Shown here: positions 46,035 to 57,929 of the stretch, piece by piece
Position numbering within the stretch: the stretch's first letter is position 1
Layout of the letters: each line of letters opens with the position of its first letter
Assembly (NCBI GenBank): GCA_036362985.1
Contig: JAYGXS010000005.1
Location: 24,219,039 to 24,283,038, forward strand
DNA length: 64,000 bases
Reading direction: 5' to 3'
Source of the DNA: Ligula intestinalis
Lineage: Eukaryota; Platyhelminthes; Cestoda; Diphyllobothriidea; Diphyllobothriidae
Translations under genes and position numbers: made by a program
Notes under the pieces: model-generated
What the model was told of the DNA's origin: nothing
Database searches by the model: none
What the model saw: only the letters and a program-made list of their open reading frames with translations

Positions 46035-46900
46035 TCATCGTGGATTTATCTCCATGAGGACGTAATGGTCGCCCTCGGGGAAGGAGATGTTCTTCAAAAC
46101 TTGGGACACAAATGGGCAGTAGTTCACAGTGTTTCCTATCTTTGCTTTCAAAAGTTTAAAATGTGATGAATTGGTAGGGTACTTGCAGCAGTCCTGAATT
46201 TCTTCATACTCTATGTAAACCAATATTATAGCACCAGACGCATAGCGAACGATGTTCTTAACACACAATAGTTGCCCTTAGTAATCGAGGTGAATTGCGT
46301 AAAGGGTTCATCAACTACTGGAGGCAGCGGTCCATTCCTATGTTCAAACATACAAGTCCATTCTACTGGTCCTGGTAATGTTCGTGGCAGTCTAAAATTC
46401 TCCTCAAAATGTTAAGCTACTTGCTGGAGTTCTTGGTTTTTCTTTTTTACCATATTCTTGATCTGCCCTAAGTAACTTTCAAAGGGGAATTTAAAAAAAA
46501 TTATCTTGGGACCGTGACGCACGGCGTCCTCCGGAATGTGAACAATGCTATGTACATTGCACACCATTTCCCTTAGACTATACAGCTTTTCATACTTTTC
46601 TATAAATCTCGCCAGCAAGGTGGTCGCGTATTGAACCCAATTCTTGCAGAGTTAGCTCCTGAGCGGCTGGTGGCTCTGTAGGACTTTCTGCTGGAAATTC
46701 AAAATGTCGAAAACTCCCACTGCTCGATTCCTCTATGGAGTTTGTGCTGCAGTCCGAATCTTCATATGATGAAGTGCTGATTGATTCACTATATAACGAA
46801 TCTTCGTCAGATTCAGATGTGGTCGACCAAGCTTCCCTGTCGGCCTCTTCACTTCTACGCAACAACGCGTGATAATTGCGTTAACCTCTTTTCCAAATGG
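46035..46900 (-). pseudogene. CACTA/EnSpm-like transposase C-terminal region
   Basis: On the minus strand: an acidic Ser/Asp/Glu-rich stretch (46590-46865, SESDEDSLYSESIS), then after a frame change YEKLYSLREMVCNVHSIVHI and IIFFKFPFESYLGQIKNMVK (46412-46618). This corresponds to the NVH.L.H/FPFEN.L signature of animal EnSpm-type transposases. HRNGPLPPVVDEPFTQF (near 46320) and IILVYIEYEEIQDCCKYP (46035-46268) follow and finish with a plausible natural end. The catalytic N-terminal part is not present here or is further upstream and unrecognisable. Confidence 0.6.
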
Positions 46901-47234
46901 TACTGCTGTGTGTAGGCTTCCACATACTACAAAAGAAAGCTCAATATAAGAATTAAGGCCACATACAAAGCAAAATCATTTACAGCTAATTTACGCGTCA
47001 GCAGCGCACGTGAGATACGACAGAATGCCTTTCAAACTAGCCGCCACCGACAGCAGTTGAATTAACCAATTAAATTCCACGTATTGATGATCAACAGCAG
47101 TGGCCTATCTTTTTGCAGACATTTAAGCCAATGAAAAGTTAAATATTATGTGTGCATGAGTTAACAGGACCACATGTCTACAAATTGCTATTAGGCACAT
47201 GGACTTGAGGATGCAAGTCTATGAAGTTGACGTA

Positions 47235-47520
47235 AAGGCAATTAGCAGCCAGAGCTCAGAAGCACTTGCCAAGTTGGCTATTGAAACAGGAAAAGAGGAC
47301 CCATCGATATATCATTTCTGAACACTTAATTTATCCGGGTAATTATGTGGACCACACAACTTCTTTTTGTGAACTTGTTCGGGCACGAACGACTCGTATC
47401 TTGCGTTACCTAAAGGCAACCTATAGTAGGTGGTCAAAATCTGACTTATGTTAACAGTTGGTGCATGTGGTTAACCTAACTTTGTTAAAGTAACATCGAA
47501 TCGAGGCTCTACAGAGTTTC
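47235..47520 (+). mobile_element. PLE-A family fragment, nuclease C-terminus and 3' end
   Basis: The plus strand encodes LLKQEKRTHRYIISEHLIYP (from 47281), then VDHTTSFCELVRARTTRILR, equivalent to the PLE-A stretch FKQENRSYRSFITEHLVNTGH and FEFFFEHEHLKSC. The following TTGGTGCATGTGGTTAACCT matches the 3' end at 9730. It faces the minus-strand copy at 50290-51250. Confidence 0.78.
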
Positions 47521-47724
47521 CTGCCAACGTTTTTGCCTTAAAGTTTTTTTTTTCATCTGTTTTGTTTTTTTCCTCCATGGTGTTTTAACTCGCTTAGTGT
47601 ACTGATTAGCCTTCGTGACCATGTCCTTAGACCTTATTGTCCTCTATGTACGAATTATATTTTTTCATTTTCCCATTCCTCACTCACAGTTGGCAGCGAG
47701 AGATAGCAGCTAATGAGTATTCTT

Positions 47725-47860
47725 GAAATTCATAAATCCAATAAATTCTGCAGCTTTGTCGTCTTCAATAATTATGAAATAATTGCAAGTTTTCAAATCT
47801 GTTTGAAGGTTTTAGTGCACTTTATTCCTCATAGGGATAAATTTATAATAAATTTGAAAA
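47725..47860 (+). repeat. Dispersed repeat R2, copy 1
   Basis: Repeated in the same orientation at 48350-48480: TTCTGCAGCTTTG, AATTGCAAGTTTTC-AATC, TTTAGTGCA-TTTATTC-TCAT and AGGGATAAATT. Confidence 0.75.
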
Positions 47861-47879
47861 TAGGCATCCCAAGAAATAT

Positions 47880-48220
47880 AATTCGACAGAAAAGATTCTT
47901 CGGAAAAAGGAATAAACTGTATTGTAAATTTCCGACGCTAGCACACCAGGTCGTCGTCGGACGTGAGCGAAATGTGTGAAAAATAGTGCGCATATTAAAA
48001 CGTGCCGAAAAATTGATAATAATTTGTCATCCTTAGTCAATAGTACGCTTGGGTGATTGGCCCTTTTTTTGGCTTTTTTGAGAGTTTTGTGCATTGAATC
48101 CAAATAAATGTTCCTATTGATGCATCATTCGTTAGAATAAATGACCTCTAAAAATTATCGTCCTTACCTATATTGGAAGGACCTTACTATGCGTGTTTGG
48201 TCCAATGCAAATTTTTGCCC
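47880..48220 (+). repeat. Dispersed repeat R1, copy at 47.9 kb
   Basis: Matches 58735-59090 in the same orientation over about 340 bp (GACGCTAGCACACCAGGTCG, TTTGGTCCAATGCAAA). Its left end also matches 59206-59310 in the opposite orientation. No coding capacity was seen. It may be a MITE or fold-back family. Confidence 0.75.
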
Positions 48221-48349
48221 AGGTTCAAGCGAATGCATACATTAATACGCGCCCGCTTTAAAAGAAAGAAGATCGCTCGATTGCTAAAATTTACCCTGAT
48301 GAGAATTTAACGAAAGTGTTCACGCGCCGAATGCTGCTCTGAACGCTCA

Positions 48350-48480
48350 AAATTCATGAATTCTCTAAATTCTGCTGCTTTGCCATCTTAAAAAATTATG
48401 AATTAATTGCAAGTTTTCGAATCCGTTTGAATTTTTTAGTGCAATTTATTCTTCATAGGGATAAATTAATTTGTCAGACA
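48350..48480 (+). repeat. Dispersed repeat R2, copy 2
   Basis: Direct counterpart of 47725-47860. Confidence 0.75.
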
Positions 48481-48819
48481 CAAATCCGGTGCCTAGTAGT
48501 ATTGACTTCTACTCTTACAGACAACAATGGCCAGCGTCGGCGCCAGTGTTTGGAAAGTGTCCGGTTGGTGGTGCTTTGTTTGCTGTCGGTTGTAAATTAC
48601 TTCCTGTAACGTGCCTACATTTTGTAGCTATTGTTCTGCACAATACTGATCGTAGTCAACTGCCTTAGATACCAAGACAGTCTGGCTAGCACAGCGCCTA
48701 CCTATGCATAATCTACAAAGTTTAATGATAAAGTTGCCGAGGTACAATAAGTTTGATGGCTATTCAGAGAAAATGGCTACCCACGCAACTTCCTCATCCG
48801 GTGTTTACGCAAACGAGGT

Positions 48820-49230
48820 GGTCAACAAAGTCGCACCGACCCCAAAATTCGGCGAGCGATCCCGTACGTCAAAAACGTATTGGAGGCTGTCGGCCGCTTT
48901 CTCGCACCACTTGGAGTTGCAGTACCACACAAGCCAGAAGCCAACATAAGACATTAGATAAATAAAACCGAAAAACCCACTGCCATGGCAAGAAATATAT
49001 GGAGTCGTCTACAAGATCTGGTGCAGTTGCAAGCAAATCAAGTATGTCTGAGAAACTGGCAGGCTTCCCAAGACGCTAATTGCCGAACACGCGGCAGCAG
49101 TGCCGCGAAACGATGCCAATTCTCAAGTTGTGGCTCATTCGACGGGACCCGGCCGCACGTTTAAATTTGATGAGGCCGAGATTTTCGCGAGAGGTGACAA
49201 TCGATTGAGCTGAGAATTACTTCAGTAATG
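48820..49230 (+). pseudogene. PLE-H thumb and GIY-YIG endonuclease
   Basis: IPYVKNVLEAVGRFLAPLGV and AVPHKPEANIRH end the thumb. After a stop and frame change LPWQEIYGVVYKIWCSCKQI and KYV-stop-ETGRLPKTLIAEH follow, a decayed YVGETGRLLRTRIAEH motif with a stop in place of Gly. AAAVPRNDANSQVVAHSTGP and FKFDEAEIFARGDNRLS form the C-terminal region. It parallels the better-preserved PLE-G nuclease. Confidence 0.77.
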
Positions 49231-49519
49231 GTTCATGGGCCACCAATCCATCAACAAGTGCAACAATTTGCCCAATCCATATTTGATGCTAAGACTCAAT
49301 TTGGCCAAGGCAGAACTCTGCTGGGGGAATGGACAGGTCAACGCCTCATCCTATGCCGATATCGGAAGGCCAGATGGCCGAGCAGTCATCAAGCCGGTGT
49401 CCATCATGCGTGATGAAAGTTCAGCAGGTCAGAGCTCGCATGCTGTTCAATAGAGCGCCAACACTAAAGAAGGCAATTACGGTTAATTGCCATCTTGTGT
49501 TTGCAGTAATTACTGTATC

Positions 49520-49528
49520 CTATAAATA
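49520..49528 (+). promoter_or_regulatory. TATA-like box of PLE-H 3' module
   Basis: CTATAAATA, 64 bp upstream of the ribozyme core. The same word lies upstream of the ribozyme in three related 3' ends. Confidence 0.45.
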
Positions 49529-49579
49529 ATGCAAACTCCTGTGCATGTGCTAGCCTATCTGCCATTGCTCCTTGACTAT

Positions 49580-49624
49580 GTCTCTGATGATGAATCCGCG
49601 ACGGATTTGGAATTTTCAGGCGAA
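49580..49624 (+). ncRNA. Hammerhead-ribozyme-like motif, PLE-H
   Basis: Stem I GTCT/AGGC, CTGATGA (49584-49590), 8-bp stem II TGAATCCG/CGGATTTG, then GGAATTTTC, where GAAA has become GAAT. The core change suggests that this copy is dead while its stem II is the best of the group. Confidence 0.6.
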
Positions 49625-49703
49625 AAAAAGCATTGTCCCAGCGATCGAATCGTCTTCTTCTAAATTTTTTCCTGCGACTCGCATGTTCGCTCGTATTGGC
49701 AAA

Positions 49704-50289
49704 GTTCAATCAATGCTGCACCATTTGTTTTGCAGGCAGGTTGAACCTTTCAGCATTCAATAAATGGGCCAAGTATTGTGACCAAGTGGGTTTTTGTAGA
49801 GTAAAGACCTCAATTTTGTCATCATATGTTATAAATATGCTCTCAATCTAGCGCTGCAAACAAATCGATTGCGTAGAATGGAACTTGTAATTGAATACCA
49901 TTTGGGAATGCTCCCATTCCTGCGATGAATAAACATCACAATAAACATTTACCAGGCGTTTTCCAACATACGTGCCCTGTATGTTCGCTTAAAAAGTGAT
50001 TGGCACTGCTAGTGGCCACGAACTCCCATGTGATCCAATCGATACAAGGTCCACAGGAAATTACTCAGCTCTTTGATAGTTTTCTGGTTAAAAAAAGCAA
50101 TAACAGCAAAATTATTTATTGGATCCATATCACTTCGAGAGAGCTCTTTAGTTGCTGCCTCTCATTGCGTAACGTAAATCAAATCCTAGAAAATGCAGAT
50201 TAATTTTATACCCAAAAATCGATACAAACAACAAGGTCAAAAGAAATGGCCAAGAGGCCAATCAATAACATAAAAAGTCAACATGCAAT
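49704..50289. other. Unassigned DNA
   Basis: No supported feature. Confidence 0.45.
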
Positions 50290-51250
50290 AGTCAGCAAAA
50301 AAGGGGGAAAGACATCTGAGGAAAACATTTGGGAGGGGAAATGTTTTAACAGGGAGCCAATGTTACCAAGGCAAAGTCAGGTTCACTACATGCTCCAACT
50401 GTTTACATAGGTCGGGTTTGACCCACCGTATGTAGGCTGCCTCCAGGTAGCGTAAAGTGCGAGTCGTTCGTGCTCGAACAAGTTCTCGGAAGGACGTTTT
50501 GGGGTCAACAGAACGGCCTGAGTCTAACAGATGTTCAGTAATTGATGACCAGGGAATTCTGTTTTCTTGTCATATTAAACAACTAGGTTAATGTTCCTTC
50601 GCCCTGGTGGCCAATTGCCGCTGTGTTCGCCCTTTATACTTGCATCCGCAAGTGCATTTTAATTCATAAATACAGGTTGTAATGGCGTGCAACGGCATGG
50701 CATTCTTTGCAGGAGGATTTGGTAAAGGCTTCGTTTAATTGCAAATTATAAGATCGGCAGCATAGTACCTCTTTTCAATGGCATTGAGAAGGCGTCTTTT
50801 GATGGTGTTCAGTATACTATCGCCCTTTTATGGTAAGGAAATGAAAACAAGCTTTTTTGTGCTAATTTCTGAGTCAATTGAGGTCTAACAGGTTTACTGT
50901 AATTGTCTTTAAACTCACTTGGATATCCTTGCTTCATTAAGGTGCCTTTACGTTTGTCTAATTCATCATCAAATGTATCCATAGAACAGATCTTTTTTGT
51001 TCCTCTGGAAAAGAGTATATACTAAGTAACGTTTCCATTAATTAGGAACAAAACCTAAATAATGCAAAAGCTGTCCTTCCAAGGTATTTTTATGGAAGAC
51101 CGTCCGTGTGATAGAACCATCTTTCTGTCTGCATAAGTGAATGTCGAGGAAGGAAAGATGGTTATCTAAGGATGCAGACTGTTCATTGTAGACAGGAAAG
51201 AATCAACCTTAACGGAATGTTTTACAAAATAACAGCTTTTTAGTAAGGAT
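50290..51250 (-). mobile_element. PLE-A family copy 2, 5'-truncated
   Basis: The minus strand gives the RT end and thumb (NHLSFLDIHLCRQKDGSI, then WKRYLVYTLFQRNKKDLFYG near 50980-51170) and the nuclease CTCGCKYKGRTQRQLATRAKEH (near 50580-50650; Gly-Ile of YIG replaced by Lys). The FELVRARTTRTLRYLEA region follows (50430-50490) with the 3' end near 50340. Much of the RT palm is absent. It shows no ribozyme-like motif that I could find. Confidence 0.78.
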
Positions 51251-52014
51251 GATATCTTAGTGGGTACAGTTAGCAGTTATAATCCTTGCTTTTGCGATAA
51301 TTAAGCCCAGTTGCTTGGAAGAAAAGAGACAATTTAAGGCCATAGCGGAAGGAATAGTTTCAAATTCGAAAATAACATACATAAGGAATAGGAATTTTGA
51401 TTTATCTTCTGCTCACCAGAAGAAATTGTAAGATTTTCTGACGTTTTATAGAGCCGAGCCTGTTGTACTTTTTCAGAGCGAATACTGACTTTATCGGTCA
51501 GCAAGTTTAAAGTTACGGCTATACGTGTTGGCTTTGGACAGATCGATTATTCTCCGTTCAATGTCTGGCCTTGCCTAGGAAGCTTGAGGCATGGTACTTA
51601 GACGCCGATTCTGTCAGCAGGCATCTGGACTTCCCTCCGGCTTACAAAATCCTGCACAATTAGGGACAGGGCACGGTCAAACCGAAATTAGGATTTGCTG
51701 AAGAATACGGCCTCTTGAAGAAACCATCGGAAGATGGAGCAGGATTAGCAGCGACCCCTACCGTGGGGACAGAACAGACCACCAGTTGCCGTCACACCAA
51801 TCCAAAATCCACAGTCTTGGCCAAACAGCGAATTGAGAAAAATTGATACAGCCGCAACTTTTAACTGCTGATCGATAAAAGTCAGTATTCGCTTAGGCAA
51901 AGGACAGCTGACCCAGCTGTCCAAAACAACGGAAAATCTTTAAATGTAATCCAGTAGGCAGGCGAATAATTGTAAGGAGTAGCTTATTATGTACAGAAGT
52001 CTAGTCTAGACTTC
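51251..52014. other. Unassigned DNA
   Basis: Possibly contains more of the PLE-G 5' region, but no motif could be read with confidence. Confidence 0.35.
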
Positions 52015-52027
52015 TGACTATTATGGT

Positions 52028-52848
52028 CTCCCGAAGGTGCACAAAGACGGCACACCCCTCCACCCAATCGTATCGCTCAAGGGAACTCCAACCTACGGAC
52101 TGGAAAAGTGACTGTCCCGACTGCTCAAATTCTTGACGCTGATTCAGACACAACTGTCAGATCGTCAACACAATTCTTGGAGAAACGTAAAGGGGTAAGC
52201 CTCCAGCCAAACGATATCATGGTTTCCTTTGATGTCACGTCCCTTTTTACTTCTATTCCACAGGACCTGGCCGTCGAGACTATCAAATTATTCATACGAG
52301 AAAAAAACGATGAAAGGGAGAATCACTTTTGGTACGCTTAAACCCTTCAGTTCCTAAACGTCTGCCTCAAGATGATATTCAACTTCAACGGAACTATCTA
52401 CGAGCAGGTGAAGGGCACGCCTATGGGTTAGCCCATTTCCGGACTCATAGCAGAGGCGGTCCTACAAAGGTTGGAATCGCTGGTTTTCCGACACCACAAA
52501 CCGCAATTCTGGGCTTGGTATGTAGACGACACCTTCGTCGTTATTGAGCGGGATCAGGTGCTGACATTCAAAGAACGTCCAAATGCCGTCGTCTCGGACA
52601 TTCAATTTACGATGGAGGACGAAGAAAATAGCCAGCGGGCCTTCCTGGATGTCCTCGTTTGCCGCAAAGACGATGGTGGCCTAAAAAATAAAGTGTTCAG
52701 GAAAGCAATCAACACTTTACAAGTCATGAACTACAACAGCAACCACCCAATTGGTCACAAACGCAGCTGTGTAAGAGCGCTTTACGGGCGCGTTGAGACG
52801 CATTGCAGCGAAATGGAAGACAAAAAGGCTGAACTACAACACCTTTGA
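52028..52848 (+). pseudogene. PLE-G reverse transcriptase
   Basis: [20 protein letters not shown] starts at about 52028 and meets TGA at 52109. A frame change near 52130 leads to IMVSFDVTSLFTSIPQDLAV (52108-52341) with the first Asp, then NGTIYEQVKGTPMG-stop-PI (near 52400-52440, TCG-to-TAG inside the motif-4 MGSPISG). The 52471-52848 frame has WYVDDTFVVI (residues 16-25), RAFLDVLVC and the thumb NHPIGHKRSCVRALYGRVET. Catalytic Asp residues are kept. At least two stops and one frameshift break the gene. Confidence 0.87.
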
Positions 52849-52864
52849 CGGGTACTGAGAGCAA

Positions 52865-53605
52865 ATGGTTACTCGCGCAATTTTTCAACGAATGCATATG
52901 CAAACGAGAAGAGAAGCAAGATCCAACTGGCCCAAAAGTTCGCCGAGCTTTTCCGTACGTGAAGAATGCATCGGAAGCAGTCAGCCACCTACTCACCCAC
53001 TTAGATTCGCAGTTGCGCACAGACCAGAAGTAATCATCAGGCACCGTGTCATGAGACCCAAAGACCCACTGCCACGGCAGGAAACGGCTGGAGTCGTTTT
53101 CCGGATCTGGTGTAGTTGTAGACAAAGCAATGATGTCAGAGAATTCGGAGGATTACTCCGGACGCGAATGGCCAAACATGCAGCTGCGGTGATAAAAAAA
53201 GACGCCAACTCCCAGTTTGTAGCTCACTTGACGGAACCCGGCCATAATTTCAAGTTTGCCGAGGCCGAAATTCTCGCAAGAGGCGACAACTGCGTGAGCC
53301 GCAAGCTGCTAAAGTCATGTTTTGCAGGTCCCCAGTCCGACAACAAGCGCAACGGTTTGGCGTTCCCATCCAGTGTACTGAGACATTTTATGAGCAACAG
53401 AATCAATCACGTGGGAATAACTGGGCGTAGCATCAACTCCGACGACAGCGAGCACAATTTCCCTGCAATTATCAAGCCCGCATCCGACGTTGACGAGCAA
53501 ACTGTGACAATTAGTGAGTCGAACGCGAAGTGTCAAGCCAGTACCGCATCAATTAAGACCCAAGTGGTGGCTACAGAAGTGAGCAATTATCACATACACG
53601 GATGA
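52865..53605 (+). pseudogene. PLE-G thumb end and GIY-YIG endonuclease
   Basis: 246 open codons. The first 45 are out of phase; the right frame there is KVRRAFPYVKNASEAVSHLL in 52845-53033. From residue 47 RFAVAHRPEVII leads into the domain: GVVFRIWCSCRQ (near 74-85), SNDVREFGGLLRTRMAKHAA (decayed YVGETG; Glu of EH is Lys), SQFVAHLTEPGHNFKF and AEILARGDNCVSRKL. The last 90 residues form a Ser/Ala-rich tail. Loss of the YVG Gly and the Glu suggests no nuclease activity. Confidence 0.8.
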
Positions 53606-53615
53606 CCACTATGAA

Positions 53616-53624
53616 CTATAAATA
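53616..53624 (+). promoter_or_regulatory. TATA-like box of PLE-G 3' module
   Basis: CTATAAATA, about 75 bp upstream of the ribozyme remnant, as in the related ends. Confidence 0.42.
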
Positions 53625-53683
53625 CCGTGCCGTCTGTGCATGTCTCCACCCTATCTGCGCATGCCCATGACTGTTTTATCATC

Positions 53684-53726
53684 ACCTAGGATTAAGGATT
53701 CCCGAGGGAATACGAAACGTCAGGAA
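53684..53726 (+). ncRNA. Hammerhead-like remnant, PLE-G
   Basis: Stem I CCT/AGG, the CTGATGA box degraded to AGGATTA, stem II ATTCCC/GGGAAT (well paired), GAAACGTC at 53714-53721 and AATAAA at 53727-53732. The broken core implies no activity. Confidence 0.5.
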
Positions 53727-53804
53727 AATAAAGTCCTGTTCCAGTGATTGCATCTTCTTCCTCTGAACTGCTGCCTGGAACTCGCATATTCTCCTCTATT
53801 GGCA

Positions 53805-54180
53805 GTCTAGTATAGGTTGGAATAAGTTGCCACACGGACAGGTGTGAGCCCGCCGAGTGGGCCAGCATTAAAGGTGTGAGGACGTGGAGACGTCACAGGC
53901 GCCTACAAAGTGCCCTTTATGTGAGTCAGCTGAAGGGAGATGACTGTGCAGACCAGACTAGGGTGCGCTTAGTCGCCAGAATCCAAAGTCTACAGTGCGT
54001 GGCACTTGTGACTGGCTCTCCAATGACCAAATTTGTAGCGTGTCACGCGAGAAGGAAGTGGCACTGCAGGGAAACTACAATGGTTTGCAGGTATGTGAAG
54101 GCATTTCCTCGTGGCCTATCGTGCTCTACCATGTTAGTGTTTGCGACTAAAATCAATCAGACATACAGTAGGTGATAAAA
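53805..54180. other. GC-richer unidentified block
   Basis: Moderately GC-rich with a 99-codon frame on the plus strand (53876-54175) that has no recognisable motif. It could be an unknown repeat. Confidence 0.3.
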
Positions 54181-57160
54181 TTCCTGCAAAATAATATTCG
54201 AACATAGAAGTACTATTCCAATATGCAACTGGTCTCCTTTTTTTATGATTTCGGTGGACTTGATGCTGAGGAAGTCCTGAAGTACGAAAAACTGCATTTT
54301 CTGCTTATTTTATTTTAAAAAAAATGGTAGGGATTTTGGAAAAATGGGAGTTTAAAGATATCGCATAAATATTATAACTCATTTACTATGACAGGACAAT
54401 TTTTTTGGTTTTTGCCTTGTGATATACAGAAAAACTATCATAAACAAGACATGAATCCCTCTCCGAACCTGAAAATCTACTTTTAAATTAACTAAAGTCA
54501 GGTAGAAGAAGTGTAATGAATCGACTTTTTTTCCAGAAACAAGGAACGAATTCAATTTGCAAGTAAGTTAACCTAATTTCTGGCATTTCCTGTCAGAGGC
54601 GTAGTAACAGATTTTGCTGACCGTAATTTTATTGAACCGTATCGAATATTGAGGACCATAAACATGCATTCATTTAGGTACCATGCTATCAGCTACTATA
54701 AACAATTTTTTAGTTTTAAACATTTGGTAAAAAATATTTCTGTATAACGCAGCTGCCATGACTACGAGAATTATAAACGCCACTATCAGAAACTAAACAC
54801 TTTCATAAAATGGCACTGTAAATTCTCTCGCTCATTTGTGCATCTATAAGTTAAAAACATGAAAATAAAATAACAACAGAAATAATAGAATAGAAAATGC
54901 TCAATCATGGAGAATTTATTATTTCTTTCAGTTCCAACCGAATTTATGTCACTTACTTTGAGGGGACTCAAACAACAGCTAAATTTCCCATTTTAACTTT
55001 TTATTTAACTAGGAAAAGGGTAACTTACGCAATTATTTGTCAGCATATTTTCTTATTACAATGCTTTGTAAAGAGACAACGTTTTATACATCCCCTTTTA
55101 GTATATCTTATGCACATAAATATGTGACGTTTTCTGGACGTTTACTATTCTCAAAAATAAGATTTCGGTTCTGTGAAATTCACAAATATTCCACAGCAAG
55201 TAATTCCTACAGAATCCGGCTCTGGGTCAGCAAGTGAGAAAGCACCTTCATTCTTCTTAAAATCGACCGCAATTATACTCTCTAAATTTAATTTAATCGC
55301 CTGCAATATTGTTTATTGAAGGCGGTCAAACAAAACTGACTATTTTGTTCTATATTCCCCGTCACCCTAATTTGTTTGGACGTGGGACACTACCTTTATT
55401 GTAAAGATTTTAATCTGGCCACATAAAATAAGGTCTTATCAAAACCAGATGAAGTAGAATTTTAAAATTAATGCCGTTCTGATCGTAGCAGTGACTGTGG
55501 ACTGGCAACGTCAATAATGTTTGGCAATGGTTAAGAAAATAACCAAAATTGACCCACTTGTTGTGTGCTTGATCTGATTGCATATATACCTATCAAACTT
55601 GGTAGAATTGAAATTATAGCTCGTGGAACGTTAATCGTTTACACCAATTCGGTGATATTTGTGGTAATGAAACTGAAGGAAACACTTTATTGTGTCATTT
55701 TTCAGAAAAAATCGCACATTAAGAGGCAAGCATGCTTTGTCTTTTCTACTAGATGTAATTTGCTTCGGTTCTGATTGCAATATATTTCTGCAGCCAAACA
55801 GTGTCTTGGCGAAAAAGCTGAAATTTTCGAAGGGATGATTTTTTTAATATTCCGTTTCCGACCGTTGCCACACACCACACCATAACCACCCGCGCATTTC
55901 TTAATCAAAAGTCGAACAACCGAAGAAAACTCCAACGGGGATTAATTTATCAGACGGTGAATAATTCCGAAATGTTTTTTACTACATATTCCATTCAGTT
56001 CCATTTTCTGCCTTTTCTTTTTAAACTATAATCATCTGATAAAATAGCACTTTGCTATTTACCGTAAGCGATCACCAAACTCATCATTTGATGTACTTTA
56101 CTTTTGTTATTCGCACTTAATCCGTCATCCGATGGTCGGTTTTCTTGGACATTTGAGTCCTCAGTGTGATTAAATAATCTATGTCTTTCAGGATAATTGT
56201 GTTTTTAACTGTCCTCTGGAACTCACTCTTGTGGAAATATTTTAAATGATCACTGCGAAGCATTTTTTAAACAATAGAAGGCTTTTACGAGTGGTAATCA
56301 ATGTATTTGTTTTCCTTTCCAGCCTATTATAGATAAATCGTAAACTAGGGAATGCTTCTGGATCGTCATTAATATTACAGTAATGTATGCTCTTGATAAA
56401 GTCTCTCTTTATGTTACTAAAAATAGGTGCTGATATTCCAAAATAAAAATGGCAGAAATGCGGTCGGATAGAAAAGCATCCCAATGCGTACTCTAACAAC
56501 AGCTTTATATGCACATCTTTCTATTTGCAGGCAGAAATAACTGACGGACGAATGCAAGCGAAGCCATCATGGAAATTTGTGGTTTTTTATCCGACCTTAG
56601 CCAGTCAAATGCAAGCATAGGGGAAGGTAGATAATTAGTTAGAAGTCCAACGGTCCATCCCCTATACTCTGCCTATCAAATTGGGGCCGGTAAGTGGATT
56701 CTGGTGCGTAAAGAGAGTGAGTATTTAGGCTCTATGCAAAGTCCGTACCGATGGGTGAGTGTCCATCTTTGAGACATACCTATATAATGATCGAAAATAG
56801 GTAAGACTCAGGTAATTGAATAGCAAAAAAGAAAGGCAAATTCAGAAACAAGTTTTTTATTCCTTCAAAGGTTCAAACTCCCAAACGAGCCAATCATCAA
56901 CGAAATAGTAAATTGTACAACTCACCGCATATTACTTCACTCAAACAGATAATGATCTTCAGTTGAGCAACGATTGATATGTGGTTGGCAAATCGATATA
57001 GCTATTGATTGATTTTAAGTTCAAGTGCCACATGTCCAGGGGTAGGCGCTTACTTCCCGCATTCGACTGACTCAGCAATTTCACGCACTCAAAGTCCAAA
57101 CCTCGACATAGCGAGGGAGTGAGGGCGGCTACCATAGTAAAATCGTTGGCACTTCGGTAG
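54181..57160. other. Unassigned AT-rich DNA
   Basis: About 3 kb without a supported feature. Confidence 0.55.
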
Positions 57161-57164
57161 TACT

Positions 57165-57823
57165 AACTCTTCGTATCGGAGGGTGTACAACCTAAATCAC
57201 ATACCGGTGCCAGAAGTACGAACCCATAAGGATCTGGGGGTGTGGTTCACGCCCTCACTAAAGCCACCACTCCACTGCCTGAAGGTGGCCAAATCCACAA
57301 TGTCGAGCTTGTATCTAATCAAGCGCGCCTGTGCTAAATTTGATGAAGTTGTCTTTGGCAAGGTCTTTGGCACATTTGTGCAAACCCAACTGGAATTTGC
57401 CATCCAAGCCTGGAAACCTTGGGCAGTCTAAGACAAAAAAACCTGAAAGGGTACATTGACGGGCAACAAAGTTAGTGCGAAGCCAAGCATACCTTCCTTC
57501 TGAGACAAGACTGACCGATTTTGACTTATTTCCTCTAAGTACAGACAGCTTTGCGGTGACCTAATGCAGGCATTTCGCATGCTATGGGGTCAAATTGTTG
57601 CCAAGCATCCAACGATTTCTTTGAGCTGGCCACTATTACAAGATTGCGCGTACAAACTCTCAAAATACGTGTGACTCGGGCAAGACTGAACTCACGAAAA
57701 TTCTTGTTCTCTAAGAGGGTAATCCAGGCATGGAATGCTCTACCTGCATACATTGTCATGTTCCCATTTGTGGACACGTTTAACATGCAGTTGGATCAGC
57801 AAAGAAAAAGACGTTCTCTGTAA
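57165..57823 (+). pseudogene. Non-LTR retrotransposon RT C-terminal fragment
   Basis: The plus strand gives PVPEVRTHKDLGVWFTPSLK, KSTMSSLYLIKRACAKFDEV and FGTFVQTQLEFAIQAWKPW (57183-57431), a stop, then KLVRSQAYLPSETRLTDFDL and LSYRQLCGDLMQAFRM. After a frame change SNDFFELATITRLRVQTLK and SKRVIQAWNALPAYIVMFPF (57584-57823) end with a stop. These are the thumb and C-terminal blocks of a CR1/RTE-like LINE type that is very common in flatworm genomes. The palm is missing (5' truncation). Confidence 0.75.
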
Positions 57824-57929
57824 TTATGCTAGACTTATTAAATTAGCGCCCGTCAGCAAGTAAGATTTTCCACCAGACTTCTCTGGAAATAATTACCTTG
57901 AAAAAACATACTGGTAGCTACTTTTCAGT

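Larger units (their letters stand above)
48725..49703 (+). mobile_element. PLE-H: Penelope-like element 3' part
   Basis: The plus strand runs from the RT thumb to the 3' end with TATA-like box and ribozyme. It is close in sequence to PLE-G at 52015-53804 and to the solo ends at 43931 and 62398. The RT palm is missing. Confidence 0.8.
52015..53804 (+). mobile_element. PLE-G: Penelope-like element with RT and nuclease
   Basis: Plus strand, about 1.8 kb: RT core, thumb, GIY-YIG nuclease, tail and 3' module with TATA-like box and ribozyme remnant. The RT begins at YGLPKVHK. Anything upstream could not be identified. It is related to PLE-D by the RT (about the same motif wording) and to PLE-H by the 3' end. 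Confidence 0.86.
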
